From NCBI GenBank assembly GCA_902565325.1, contig CACFEM010000011.1, positions 1-24,466 of the forward strand: 24,466 bases of DNA, read 5' to 3'. The stretch's first letter is position 1; the number at the start of each line of letters is the position of its first letter. Made by a program: the position numbers and the translations under genes. The stretch is from an uncultured Pelagibacteraceae bacterium. GTDB lineage: Bacteria > Pseudomonadota > Alphaproteobacteria > Pelagibacterales > Pelagibacteraceae. The notes beneath the pieces were generated by a model that saw only the letters and a program-made list of their open reading frames with translations, was not told the origin of the DNA and searched no databases. Below are positions 1 to 10,720 of the stretch, piece by piece.

Positions 1-677
1 AATTGACAGTAAGACGAAGAGGTGAAAAAAAGGCTTTAACATTTAATATAATAAGAGAAGTTATTCAGGTTCAATCTGTTAAATCTGAAATTATAGATGA
101 AAGTATAGGATACCTCAGACTTACTTCATTTAATGATAACAGTAGTGATCAAATAGAAAAACAAATTAAAAAACTTAAAAAAAATAAAAACTTAAATTCA
201 TTTATTTTAGATTTAAGAAATAATCCTGGGGGTCTTTTATCTCAAGCAATAAAAATCTCAGATTTTTTTCTAGAAAATGGGGAAATAGTTTCAACAAAAA
301 GCAGAAAAAAATCTGAAAATAGAAAATGGTTTGCAAAAAAAGGAGATATTACTGACGGAAAAACTTTATTGGTTTTAATTAATTACGGTTCAGCATCTGC
401 GTCTGAAATTGTTGCTGGAGCTTTAAAAGATCACAAAAGAGCAATTATTATTGGTGAAAATAGCTTTGGCAAAGGTTCGGTCCAATCAATTATTCCTTTA
501 AAAAATCGTGGGGCTATCAGATTAACTGTTGCAAAATACTATCTTCCCTCTGGAAAATCTATTTCTGAAGTAGGTGTTAGACCAGATATAGAAGTAAATG
601 AAGAAGGTGATGATTTTAGAATTAAAACTGATACTGATAATCAATTAAACTACGCTATAAAGTTACTTAACGGATAA
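1..677 (+). CDS. ctpA: Carboxyl-terminal processing protease (S41 family), 5' end outside window
   Basis: Periplasmic serine protease of the tail-specific (CtpA/Prc) family, which trims or degrades proteins from a C-terminal recognition site. About 225 residues are visible; the frame is open to the left edge, so the signal peptide and most of the PDZ domain are missing. The visible part starts in the last strands of the PDZ domain (around the arginines near residue 4) and continues into the S41 protease core. That core shows the LRNNPGG turn near residue 71, the GSASASEI motif with the catalytic serine at visible residue 132, and the GKGSVQ motif with the catalytic lysine at 157. The Ser-Lys spacing of 25 matches E. 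coli Prc. The ending GVRPDIEV is typical of the family. The TAA stop lies one base before the rppH ATG, so the two are probably cotranscribed. The family call is firm; the exact paralogue (ctpA) is inferred. Confidence 0.93.
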   Translation, partial: LTVRRRGEKKALTFNIIREVIQVQSVKSEIIDESIGYLRLTSFNDNSSDQIEKQIKKLKKNKNLNSFILDLRNNPGGLLSQAIKISDFFLENGEIVSTKSRKKSENRKWFAKKGDITDGKTLLVLINYGSASASEIVAGALKDHKRAIIIGENSFGKGSVQSIIPLKNRGAIRLTVAKYYLPSGKSISEVGVRPDIEVNEEGDDFRIKTDTDNQLNYAIKLLNG

Positions 678-678
678 T

Positions 679-1152
679 ATGAATAAAAATTTTAAAGATT
701 TGCCACTGAGAAGTGGGGTCGGAATTGTGTTATTGAATAAACAAAATAAAGTATTCGTAGCAAAAAGAATAGATAATCCTAAAAATTTTTGGCAAATGCC
801 TCAGGGTGGTGTTGATGAGGGAGAGGATAATTTAAAAGCTGCATTTAGAGAACTAGAGGAAGAAACAAGTATCAAAAGTGTAGAACTTATAAAAGAGTTA
901 GATGGTACATTAACCTATGATTTACCTGATAGATTACTAGGTATCATTTGGAAAGGTAAGTACAAAGGTCAAAAGCAAAAATGGTTTTTAATGCGATTTA
1001 TTGGAAATGATAATGAAATAAATATTAATACATCTAATCCAGAATTTTTAGATTGGAAGTGGATTGAGTTAGATTTAATTACTGATGTTGTGGTTGATTT
1101 TAAACATCATGTTTACAAAGAACTTAAAGAAAAAGTAAAAAAATTAATTTAA
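679..1152 (+). CDS. rppH: RNA pyrophosphohydrolase (Nudix family)
   Basis: RppH removes pyrophosphate from the 5' triphosphate end of transcripts, starting RNase E-dependent mRNA decay; alphaproteobacterial members have also been described as dinucleoside polyphosphate hydrolases. The protein has 157 residues, normal for this group. The N-terminal PLRSGVGIVLLN leads into WQMPQGGVDEGE and the Nudix box at residues 43-65. Metal-binding glutamates E58, E61 and E62 are present. The usual glycine near the end of the box is serine (S64, codon AGT). The late WKWIELDLI and VYKEL segments also fit RppH. The ATG is one base after the ctpA stop, with a weak GGA upstream. Its last 9 bases overlap the end of atpC on the other strand. 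Confidence 0.93.
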   Translation: MNKNFKDLPLRSGVGIVLLNKQNKVFVAKRIDNPKNFWQMPQGGVDEGEDNLKAAFRELEEETSIKSVELIKELDGTLTYDLPDRLLGIIWKGKYKGQKQKWFLMRFIGNDNEININTSNPEFLDWKWIELDLITDVVVDFKHHVYKELKEKVKKLI

Positions 1153-1535
1153 AGTTTTTAAAACCTCAACTTTTTGATCTGCTAAATATTTAGATTGATC
1201 ATTAATATCAGTTTTATTAGCCTCTTCTTCTGCCTGTTTAAGTAAATCTTGTTGCTTTGATTTATCCATATCAGCAAGATTAAAAACTGTACTTGTTAAA
1301 ATAGATAGATTGTTATTTTTAAACTCAACAATACCATCTTCAACATAGTAATTTTCATCACCTGATTTTGATAAAATCTTAATTATCCCAGGTTTCAAAA
1401 AGGAAATAATAGAAATATGATCCTTCAATATTCCCATCTCCCCTTCAAAAGCAGGGACCACAACTTCTGAAACATCATCTTTTACTAAAAAAGATTTTTC
1501 AGGATTTACTATTTCAACTTTAAACTCTTCGCTCA

Positions 1536-1536
<1 letters not shown>
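1144..1536 (-). CDS. atpC: F1F0 ATP synthase epsilon subunit
   Basis: Epsilon is part of the central stalk of F1. It couples rotor to gamma and can inhibit ATP hydrolysis. The 130-residue protein has the typical N-terminal beta-sandwich (VPAFEGEMGILKDHISIISFLKPG, read at about residues 27-50). A short charged helical tail follows, rich in Asp, Glu, Lys and Gln. It is the last gene of the F1 operon. Its ATG shares one base with the atpD stop (TAATG), which favours translational coupling. Its stop overlaps the end of rppH tail-to-tail, leaving no room for a conventional intergenic terminator. Confidence 0.95.
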
Positions 1537-3829
<2,293 letters not shown>

Positions 3830-3835
3830 AAATTA

Positions 3836-5371
3836 TTAAGATTTAAAATTTCCTTTTAATTGAGTGATTACCTCAACAAGTAATTTTTCTTTATCTTCCT
3901 CAAGTTTTCCTGAAGTTAAAATTGACTCGATAATTTCAGGCTTATCTGATTTACATTTTTCAATAATCTTGCTCTCAAATTCAGCAACGTCTTTTAAATC
4001 AATATCATCAAGATAACCTTTCACTCCACAAAATACTGAAATAACTTGTTCTGCAACAGTCATCGGTGAATATTGTTTTTGTTTTAAAAGCTCAGTTAGT
4101 TTAGAGCCTCTATTCAAAAGCTGCTGAGTAGATGCATCTAAATCAGATCCGAATTGAGCAAAAGCTGCCATTTCTCTGTATTGTGCTAACTCTAGTTTCA
4201 TTGAACCAGAAACTTTTTTCATCGCTTTTGTTTGAGCTGATGAACCAACCCTAGATACTGACAAACCTACGTTAATTGCAGGTCTTATACCTTGGTTAAA
4301 TAGTTCTGTTTCAAGGAAAATTTGTCCGTCTGTAATTGAAATAACGTTAGTTGGAATAAACGCGGATACGTCTCCACCTTGTGTTTCAATAATTGGCAGT
4401 GCAGTAAGTGATCCACCTCCATGTTCGTCACTTAATTTAGCTGCTCTTTCAAGTAATCTACTATGAAGATAAAATACATCTCCGGGATAAGCCTCACGTC
4501 CTGGAGGTCTTCTTAATAGCAATGACATTTGTCTATAAGCAACTGCTTGTTTAGACAAATCATCATAAATTATTAACGCATGCATTCCATTATCTCTAAA
4601 ATACTCTCCCATTGCACAACCCGTGTATGGTGCTAAAAATTGTAAAGGAGCAGAGTCCGATGCAGTAGCAGCAACGATTGTTGTGTACTCCATAGCTCCT
4701 GCTTCTTCTAATGTTTTTTGAATTTGTCTTACTGTTGATCTTTTTTGTCCAACTGCAACGTATATACAATACAGTTTTTGTTTTTCATCACCAGATTCAT
4801 TGATTTTTTTTTGATTAATAATTGCATCTACTGCAACTGCTGTTTTACCAGTTTGTCTATCACCTATAATTAATTCTCTTTGCCCTCTTCCAATCGGAAC
4901 TAGACTGTCAATTGATTTAAGACCAGTTTGCATTGGTTCACTTACTGATTGTCGTGGAATAATACCAGGAGCTTTTACTTCAACCCTGCTTTTTTTAATT
5001 CCTTTATCTAATGGTCCTTTTCCGTCAATAGGATTTCCTAGACCATCCACTACTCTTCCTAATAATTCTTTTCCAACTGGAGTATCAACAATATTACCCG
5101 TTCTTTTTACTACATCCCCTTCTTTAACATTTCTATCATCACCAAAAATTACGACACCAACGTTTTCACTTTCTAAGTTTAGAGCCATACCTTTTGAACC
5201 ATCTGCAAACTCTACCATTTCACCAGCTTGAACATTATCCAAACCGTAAATCCTAGCAATACCGTCTCCAACTGATAAAACTTGACCAACTTCTGTAACT
5301 TCTGCTTTATCACCAAAATTTTTAATTTGTTCTTTTAATATTTTTGTAACTTCTGAAGGATTTATTTCCAT
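3836..5371 (-). CDS. atpA: F1F0 ATP synthase alpha subunit
   Basis: Alpha is the non-catalytic nucleotide-binding subunit that alternates with beta in F1. The 511-residue length is standard. It starts [16 protein letters not shown], has the beta-barrel segment [21 protein letters not shown] (residues 31-51), and carries Walker A GDRQTGKT at 170-177. The [19 protein letters not shown] segment contains the arginine that reaches into the beta catalytic site. The ATG follows the atpH stop directly, and the AGAGG ribosome-binding sequence lies inside the last codons of atpH, so translation of the two is probably linked. Confidence 0.99.
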   Translation of the reverse strand: MEINPSEVTKILKEQIKNFGDKAEVTEVGQVLSVGDGIARIYGLDNVQAGEMVEFADGSKGMALNLESENVGVVIFGDDRNVKEGDVVKRTGNIVDTPVGKELLGRVVDGLGNPIDGKGPLDKGIKKSRVEVKAPGIIPRQSVSEPMQTGLKSIDSLVPIGRGQRELIIGDRQTGKTAVAVDAIINQKKINESGDEKQKLYCIYVAVGQKRSTVRQIQKTLEEAGAMEYTTIVAATASDSAPLQFLAPYTGCAMGEYFRDNGMHALIIYDDLSKQAVAYRQMSLLLRRPPGREAYPGDVFYLHSRLLERAAKLSDEHGGGSLTALPIIETQGGDVSAFIPTNVISITDGQIFLETELFNQGIRPAINVGLSVSRVGSSAQTKAMKKVSGSMKLELAQYREMAAFAQFGSDLDASTQQLLNRGSKLTELLKQKQYSPMTVAEQVISVFCGVKGYLDDIDLKDVAEFESKIIEKCKSDKPEIIESILTSGKLEEDKEKLLVEVITQLKGNFKS

Positions 5372-5929
5372 TTATGCCTCTATCATTCTATTTTCGATTT
5401 GTTGTAATTTATTTTTAATTGAGGTATCGACCATAGTACTTCCTACTTGTACTACCAAACCTCCTATTAAACTTTCGTCATGTTTGTAGTTTAATTTTAT
5501 TTTTGAGCTAAAATTTTTTGTTAACTCCTCTGTAATTTTTGCAATTTCTTCATTAGATAATTCTTTTGCTGATTTTAATTCTGCCTTAAGTTCACCTCTT
5601 TTTCTTGAACAAATCTCAATAAAGCTTTTAAGGATACGCTCAATAAAAAAGAAACGTCTTTTTTGAATTAAGAAACTTAAAAAATTTTTAAATAAAGACT
5701 CAAATTTATTATTTTCAGAGATTGTATTGATTACTTTTAATAAATCTTCTTGGCTTGTAGTTGGATCTTTAATCAAATTAGAAAAATCTACACTTTGCTC
5801 AATTAAATTAAGAATAGATGAAGACTGATCTTCGATCTGACTTAAAAGATTGTTTTCCTCTGAAAGTTCAAAAAGCGCAAGAGAATACCTTTCAGCTGAA
5901 GTTATTGAAAATCCGGTGTCTTTACTCAA
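5372..5929 (-). CDS. atpH: F1F0 ATP synthase delta subunit
   Basis: Delta (OSCP equivalent) ties the peripheral stalk to the top of F1. The 185-residue protein has the helical N-terminal domain (SAERYSLALFELSEE, residues 11-25) and a C-terminal domain ending in DESLIGGLVVQVGSTMVDTS and KLQQIE, both characteristic. It is the first gene of the F1 operon. The start is TTG at 5927-5929, with AGAGGA six bases upstream, a good Shine-Dalgarno match; no ATG lies near. The F0 genes (a, c, b) are not here, as expected for Alphaproteobacteria, where F0 and F1 operons are separate. Confidence 0.95.
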   Translation of the reverse strand: MSKDTGFSITSAERYSLALFELSEENNLLSQIEDQSSSILNLIEQSVDFSNLIKDPTTSQEDLLKVINTISENNKFESLFKNFLSFLIQKRRFFFIERILKSFIEICSRKRGELKAELKSAKELSNEEIAKITEELTKNFSSKIKLNYKHDESLIGGLVVQVGSTMVDTSIKNKLQQIENRMIEA

Positions 5930-5973
5930 CTTGGTTCCTCTATAATGTTGAAGATTATTTAAAAATCACGCCC

Positions 5974-6002
5974 TAAATAGCATATGACCCCTATGTCTTC
6001 AA
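5974..6002 (-). promoter_or_regulatory. Candidate sigma-70 promoter of the atpHAGDC operon
   Basis: On the minus strand, TTGAAG (5997-6002) and TATTTA (5974-5979) are separated by 17 bases. They match four and three positions of the -35 and -10 consensus. Transcription would begin near 5967 and leave a leader of about 38 bases before the atpH TTG. It lies between the priA terminator and atpH, the only sizeable gap in the window. The match is modest and such boxes occur easily in AT-rich DNA, so this rests mainly on position. Confidence 0.35.
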
Positions 6003-6015
6003 GTAGCGGATTCGT

Positions 6016-6033
6016 AAAAAAGGCCTCTTTTTT
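6016..6033 (-). terminator. Rho-independent terminator after priA
   Basis: Read on the minus strand, the sequence is six A, GAGGCC, six T. It can fold into a 7-bp stem (six A-T pairs plus one G-C) around an AGGC tetraloop, and the 3' arm is itself the T-tract. It begins five bases after the priA stop and would separate the long upstream gene array from the atp operon. The stem has only one G-C pair, so its strength is uncertain. The near-symmetry would let it work in either direction. Confidence 0.6.
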
Positions 6034-6037
6034 GCGG

Positions 6038-7993
6038 TTAATTGAAGTTAATTGGATCAACATCAACTGAAAGTTTTATTCCATAAGGAAATTTATATTT
6101 TGGAATAATTTTTGCAAGAGACCTTTGTAGTTTCATGGATTTTAAGCCTCTGATTAAAAATCTAATTCTAAATTTTCTCTTTAATCTAAATAATGGGGCA
6201 TTCACAGGCCCTAATATTTTTCCTTCAATTTTATTTTCAATGAAATTTTTAAAATTAATAGCTTCTTTTTCTAATTTAATTTCATTATCTCCTGTTAAGA
6301 TTAAAGAAATAAACCTTTGAAATGGAGGTAGTTTATTTTTTTTTCTTATCTTTAGTTCTCTTTCTAAAAAAATATCTGGATTTTTACTTGTAATTTCTGA
6401 AATCATCTTAGTATTATTTTCATAAGTTTGAAAATATACGGTTGCTGGCTTTCCTGTTCTTCCTGCACGTCCTGAAAGTTGATGATAGAGCTGCAAATTT
6501 TTTTCTGCACCTCTTAAATCATGTCCTTGAGATGAAAGATCGATATCAACAACTACAATGCAATTTAAACTTGGAAAATGAAAACCTTTTGAAATTAATT
6601 GAGTTCCAACCAAAATATGCGTTTCATTATTAATAATTTTATCTATTTTTTCTTTAGAATCTTTTTTATTCATTGTGTCACTTGAAAAAATCTCTATTTT
6701 TTTTCCAGGGAATTTTCTTTTTACCTCTTCTGAAATTCTCTCAACACCAGGTCCGCTAAAAATAAATTCACAATTGCCTTCTTTTGTACAGTCCCTTTTA
6801 AGATCGGATTTGTATCCACAATAATGGCATAATAAGTTATTTTTATTTTTATGATAAACTAAATTGATACTACAATTTGGACATGTAAAACTTGTAAAAC
6901 ACTTATTACACAATGCATTTGGAGAAAAACCTCTTCTGTTTAAAAAAAACAAAACTTGATCTTTTTTTTCCAAATGTAAATTAACTTTTTCAATAATTTT
7001 ATTTGATAGCCATGATTGTTTTTCAAGTTTGGTATTATTTAAATTAATAATTTCATAATTAGGTAAAGCTGCGTTTTGATATCTTTCATTTAATCTAGAA
7101 ACCTCGTATTTACCCTTTTTAATATTTTCAAAAGTTTCTATTGAAGGAACAGCAGTAATCAAATTGATAGGAATATTTTCAAAAGATGCTCTAGAAATTG
7201 CCATATCACGAGCATTGTAGGTTATACCTTCATCTTGTTTAAATGATTGATCATGTTCCTCATCAACAATTATCATTCCTAATTTTTTAAATGGTAAAAA
7301 TAATGAAGACCTTGCACCAATAATTATTTTTATTTTACCATTAGAAACGCCACTCCAAATTAATTCTTTCTTTTTTTTTGAGATACCTGAGTGCCAAACT
7401 GCGGGCTTAAAACCAAAATATTCTAAAAATTTTTGTTCAAACTGACTAGTTAAACCTATTTCTGGTAATAAAATTAATCCTTGAAAACCCTTCTCTATCA
7501 GTGGTTTTAATGCTTCAAAATAAACTAAAGTTTTTCCTGATCCAGTTGTGCCTTGTAAAACATGAACTCTAAATTTTTTATTTGAAACATTCATTTTTTT
7601 TAGAGATTTATTTTGATCACTAGACAGCTTGATTAAGTTTTGCTTAATTTTGCTATCAAATATTTGATAAAGTTGAGTTTCTTTGTTTTCTACCGCATTA
7701 CTAGTTAAGAGTACTAACTTTAATGCCATACCTTTTGGGATAAGATTATATTCTGCAAACCAATTTAAAAAATTAATTGTATTTTTTTTTAATGGAGTAA
7801 CGTCTAATTTCTTGATTACCTTTTTAATCTTAAAATTTTTATTATTATTTTTTTCAAATTCGTCCCAAACAATACCAGTAATTTTTGATTTTCCAAAAGG
7901 TACCATTACATAATCTCCAACATTAAGATTTAAATTACTTTCATAAGTAAATGGATGATTAAATATATTTGGTACGAGAATCGGATATTTCAT
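6038..7993 (-). CDS. priA: Primosomal replication restart helicase PriA
   Basis: PriA is a 3'-5' superfamily 2 helicase that binds abandoned replication forks and reloads the replisome. The protein has 651 residues, shorter than E. coli PriA (about 730). The N-terminal 3' DNA-binding domain (VGDYVMVPFG, residues 25-34) is followed by Walker A GTTGSGKT (148-155), Walker B DEEH (244-247), the GARSS motif near 226 and a C-terminal LSGRAGRTGKP motif. Eight cysteines of the zinc-binding insert are present (362, 365, 371, 374, 389, 392, 402, 408), but the last pair is C-X5-C rather than C-X2-C. Motif III reads TAVPS instead of the usual SATPS. The gene starts 22 bases after lpdA, without a clear Shine-Dalgarno sequence, and its start codon sits in an inverted repeat. 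Confidence 0.96.
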   Translation of the reverse strand: MKYPILVPNIFNHPFTYESNLNLNVGDYVMVPFGKSKITGIVWDEFEKNNNKNFKIKKVIKKLDVTPLKKNTINFLNWFAEYNLIPKGMALKLVLLTSNAVENKETQLYQIFDSKIKQNLIKLSSDQNKSLKKMNVSNKKFRVHVLQGTTGSGKTLVYFEALKPLIEKGFQGLILLPEIGLTSQFEQKFLEYFGFKPAVWHSGISKKKKELIWSGVSNGKIKIIIGARSSLFLPFKKLGMIIVDEEHDQSFKQDEGITYNARDMAISRASFENIPINLITAVPSIETFENIKKGKYEVSRLNERYQNAALPNYEIINLNNTKLEKQSWLSNKIIEKVNLHLEKKDQVLFFLNRRGFSPNALCNKCFTSFTCPNCSINLVYHKNKNNLLCHYCGYKSDLKRDCTKEGNCEFIFSGPGVERISEEVKRKFPGKKIEIFSSDTMNKKDSKEKIDKIINNETHILVGTQLISKGFHFPSLNCIVVVDIDLSSQGHDLRGAEKNLQLYHQLSGRAGRTGKPATVYFQTYENNTKMISEITSKNPDIFLERELKIRKKNKLPPFQRFISLILTGDNEIKLEKEAINFKNFIENKIEGKILGPVNAPLFRLKRKFRIRFLIRGLKSMKLQRSLAKIIPKYKFPYGIKLSVDVDPINFN

Positions 7994-8010
7994 ATTTTTA
8001 TAATATGAAA
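7988..8010. repeat. Perfect 9-bp inverted repeat over the priA start codon
   Basis: TTTCATATT (7988-7996) and AATATGAAA (8002-8010) are exact reverse complements separated by five bases. On the minus strand the priA ATG (7991-7993) is in the 3' arm, so a hairpin would bury the start codon. Only one pair is G-C, so the fold would be weak. It is absent from the coding sequence apart from the first two codons. Confidence 0.55.
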
Positions 8011-8015
8011 AAAAA

Positions 8016-9416
8016 TTAAGAGTGTATTGCTCTTTTATCTACTGATAAAGCAGCTTCTTTAACTGCTTCAGAAAACGTTGGATGAGCGTGACAAGTTCGG
8101 GCGATATCTTCTGCACTTGCACCAAATTCCATTGCAACACCAATCTCTGCAATTAATTCTCCTGCATGAGGTCCAATTATATGTGCACCTAATACTTTAT
8201 CTGTTTGCTCATCTGCTAAAATTTTAACAAAACCTTCTGCATCATCTATGGCCTTGGCTCTTGAATTAGCCATAAACGAAAATTTCCCTACTTTATATTT
8301 TTTATTTAATTCTTTTAATTGTTCCTCAGTTTTACCGATTGATGCTACTTCTGGTGTTGTATAAACTACTCCTGGGATTGTATCGTAATTTACATGTCCA
8401 GATTGACCAACTATGTTTTCTGCAACTGCTATACCTTCGTCCTCCGCTTTATGTGCAAGCATTGGACCAACAATTACATCGCCTATTGCATAAATATTTT
8501 CAACGTTAGTCTTAAAAATTTTATCAGTTTTAATTCTATTTCTTTCATCAAGATCTACTCCTACAGACTCTAAATTCAAACCATCTGTATTAGGTTTTCT
8601 GCCAACAGAAATCAAAACAACATCACACTCAAAATTATTTTTATTACCATCTTTATCTACTGTTGAAACCACTGCACCAGCTGCATTTTTTTTAATTGTT
8701 TCAACTTTATTTTGCATATTAAATTTCATTCCCTGCTTTTTTAATATTTTCATAAACTCTGATGAGATTTCTTTATCCATTCCAGGTGTAATATGATCTA
8801 AAAATTCAACAACTTGCACCTCTGCTCCAAGTCTTGACCATACAGATCCCATCTCCAATCCTATATAGCCTCCTCCTACTACGACCATTTTCTTAGGTAC
8901 TTTTTCTAACTTTAAAGCACCTGTTGATGAGACAATTGTTTTCTCATCTATTTCTATTCCTGGTAATGAAACTGGAACTGATCCTGTTGCAATAACTGTT
9001 TTTTCTGTTTGGATGATAGTCTCTTTATTTTTATCATCCTTTATTAAAATTTCATTTTTAGATTTAAAACTTCCGTGTCCTTTAAAATAAGTAACTTTGT
9101 TTTTTTTCAAAAGAAATTCAACACCTTTTGTAAGAACGGTTACAGCTTTATCTTTGCTTTTCATCATTTTGTCTAAATTTAATTTTACTTCACCAACTTC
9201 AATACCTTTGTTTGCTAAACTTTTTACTTTATGAAATTCTTCAGACAGATTAAGTAAGCTTTTTGATGGGATGCAACCAACATTTAAACAAGTACCTCCC
9301 AAAGACCCTCTGGACTCTATACATGCAGTTTTTAATCCTAATTGAGCAAGTCTGATTGCGCACACATAACCACCCGGTCCACCTCCAATAACTACAGCTT
9401 GAAATTTTTCTGACAT
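8016..9416 (-). CDS. lpdA: Dihydrolipoyl dehydrogenase (E3)
   Basis: E3 reoxidises the dihydrolipoyl group of 2-oxoacid dehydrogenase complexes with FAD and NAD+. The 466-residue protein has the FAD-binding GGGPGGY (residues 11-17). The redox-active disulfide is C43 and C48 in [14 protein letters not shown] second Rossmann motif, [12 protein letters not shown], lies near 180, and a GD motif in YAIGDV near 315. The C-terminal HPTFSE provides the His445-Glu450 dyad. Its ATG follows the sucB stop with no gap, which marks it as the E3 of the 2-oxoglutarate complex; it may also serve pyruvate dehydrogenase or the glycine cleavage system. Confidence 0.98.
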   Translation of the reverse strand: MSEKFQAVVIGGGPGGYVCAIRLAQLGLKTACIESRGSLGGTCLNVGCIPSKSLLNLSEEFHKVKSLANKGIEVGEVKLNLDKMMKSKDKAVTVLTKGVEFLLKKNKVTYFKGHGSFKSKNEILIKDDKNKETIIQTEKTVIATGSVPVSLPGIEIDEKTIVSSTGALKLEKVPKKMVVVGGGYIGLEMGSVWSRLGAEVQVVEFLDHITPGMDKEISSEFMKILKKQGMKFNMQNKVETIKKNAAGAVVSTVDKDGNKNNFECDVVLISVGRKPNTDGLNLESVGVDLDERNRIKTDKIFKTNVENIYAIGDVIVGPMLAHKAEDEGIAVAENIVGQSGHVNYDTIPGVVYTTPEVASIGKTEEQLKELNKKYKVGKFSFMANSRAKAIDDAEGFVKILADEQTDKVLGAHIIGPHAGELIAEIGVAMEFGASAEDIARTCHAHPTFSEAVKEAALSVDKRAIHS

Positions 9417-10715
9417 TTAAATATCTAAAAACAACCTTCTAGGATCTTCTAAGTTTTCTTTAATCATTTTAAGGAAAGATACAGATTCTTTTCCATCAAT
9501 AATTCTGTGATCATATGATAATGCTAAATACATAATTGGTCTTATTTTGATTTCACCGTCTACAACAACAGGTCTTTCCACTATATTATGCATGCCCAAC
9601 ACTCCAGATTGAGGTAAATTTAGTATTGGAGTTGAAAGCATAGACCCATACACACCTCCATTACTTATTGTAAATGTTCCGCCCTGGAGATCTTCAATCG
9701 TTAGCTTTCCATCTCTCGCTTTTTCTGAAATTTCTTTAATATTTTTTTCAATATCAGCAAAAGATAATTCATCTGCATTTCTCAAAACTGGAACAACCAA
9801 GCCTTTATCTGTTCCAACAGCAAAACTAATATTGTAATAATTTTTATATATTATCTCATCATCATCTATTTCAGCATTCACTGCAGGGAAATTTTTTAAA
9901 GCAACCACACATGCTTTTACAAAGAAAGACATAAATCCTAATTTTATTCCATAACGAGATTGGAAATCCTCTTGATTTTCTTTTCTCATTTCCATTACAC
10001 TACTCATATCAACCTCATTAAATGTTGTTAAAAGAGCAGCATTCTCTTGAGCTTGCTTTAATCTTTTTGCAATAGTTTGTCTCAACCTGGTCATTTTAAT
10101 TCGTTCTTCTTCACCATATTGAATTTTTCTTTCAGATGGTTTTGGATTTGCTCCCATCAAACTTATTAAATCTCCTTTTAAAACTCTTCCATCTTTGCCT
10201 GAGCCTTGAATTGAATTAATATCAATATTATTTTCAGCAACTATTTTTCTCACTGCTGGAGACAAAGTTGGATTAATATTTCTTTTTGGAGCAAAATCTG
10301 GTTTAACTTCCTCAGTTAAAACCAATGGTTTCTCTTTGGATTTTTCGATTTCTTTTTCTTCAAATATTTTTGGTTCTTTTTTGTTTGCATCTAATTTTAT
10401 TACATTGCTCTCTTTAGCAACAGTTTGTTCTTTCTTTATTTCTTCTTTCTTTATTGGTGTAGATTTAACTGCTCCACCATCTGCTGATACAGAACCTAAC
10501 AATGCTCCCACTTCAACAACAGACCCATCTTGTGAATTAATTTCAGTTAATACTCCAGAAATTGGTGATGGCACTTCTAAATTTACTTTGTCTGTCTCAA
10601 GTTCTACAATCGGCTCATCCGCTTCAACTGCATCGCCTGTATTTTTTAGCCATTTTGCAACAGTTGCTTCTGTTATACTTTCACCAAGAACTGGGACTAC
10701 TATTTTTTCACTCAT
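9417..10715 (-). CDS. sucB: Dihydrolipoyl succinyltransferase (E2 of 2-oxoglutarate dehydrogenase)
   Basis: SucB transfers the succinyl group from lipoate to CoA and forms the core of the complex. The 432-residue protein has one lipoyl domain with the attachment lysine K43 in [15 protein letters not shown] charged, flexible linker rich in Lys and Glu follows (about 85-140). The peripheral subunit-binding domain is at about 148-186 ([14 protein letters not shown]...[11 protein letters not shown]). The catalytic domain ends with SYDHRIIDG (His403, Asp407). It lies 5 bases downstream of sucA and directly abuts lpdA. The succinyl rather than acetyl specificity is inferred from the partner sucA. 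Confidence 0.98.
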   Translation of the reverse strand: MSEKIVVPVLGESITEATVAKWLKNTGDAVEADEPIVELETDKVNLEVPSPISGVLTEINSQDGSVVEVGALLGSVSADGGAVKSTPIKKEEIKKEQTVAKESNVIKLDANKKEPKIFEEKEIEKSKEKPLVLTEEVKPDFAPKRNINPTLSPAVRKIVAENNIDINSIQGSGKDGRVLKGDLISLMGANPKPSERKIQYGEEERIKMTRLRQTIAKRLKQAQENAALLTTFNEVDMSSVMEMRKENQEDFQSRYGIKLGFMSFFVKACVVALKNFPAVNAEIDDDEIIYKNYYNISFAVGTDKGLVVPVLRNADELSFADIEKNIKEISEKARDGKLTIEDLQGGTFTISNGGVYGSMLSTPILNLPQSGVLGMHNIVERPVVVDGEIKIRPIMYLALSYDHRIIDGKESVSFLKMIKENLEDPRRLFLDI

Positions 10716-10720
10716 TAAAA

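Noticed and set aside
5941..5946. A perfect TATAAT on the plus strand just upstream of atpH
   Set aside because: It faces away from atpH, no suitable -35 box was seen at the right distance, and there is no plus-strand gene to serve.
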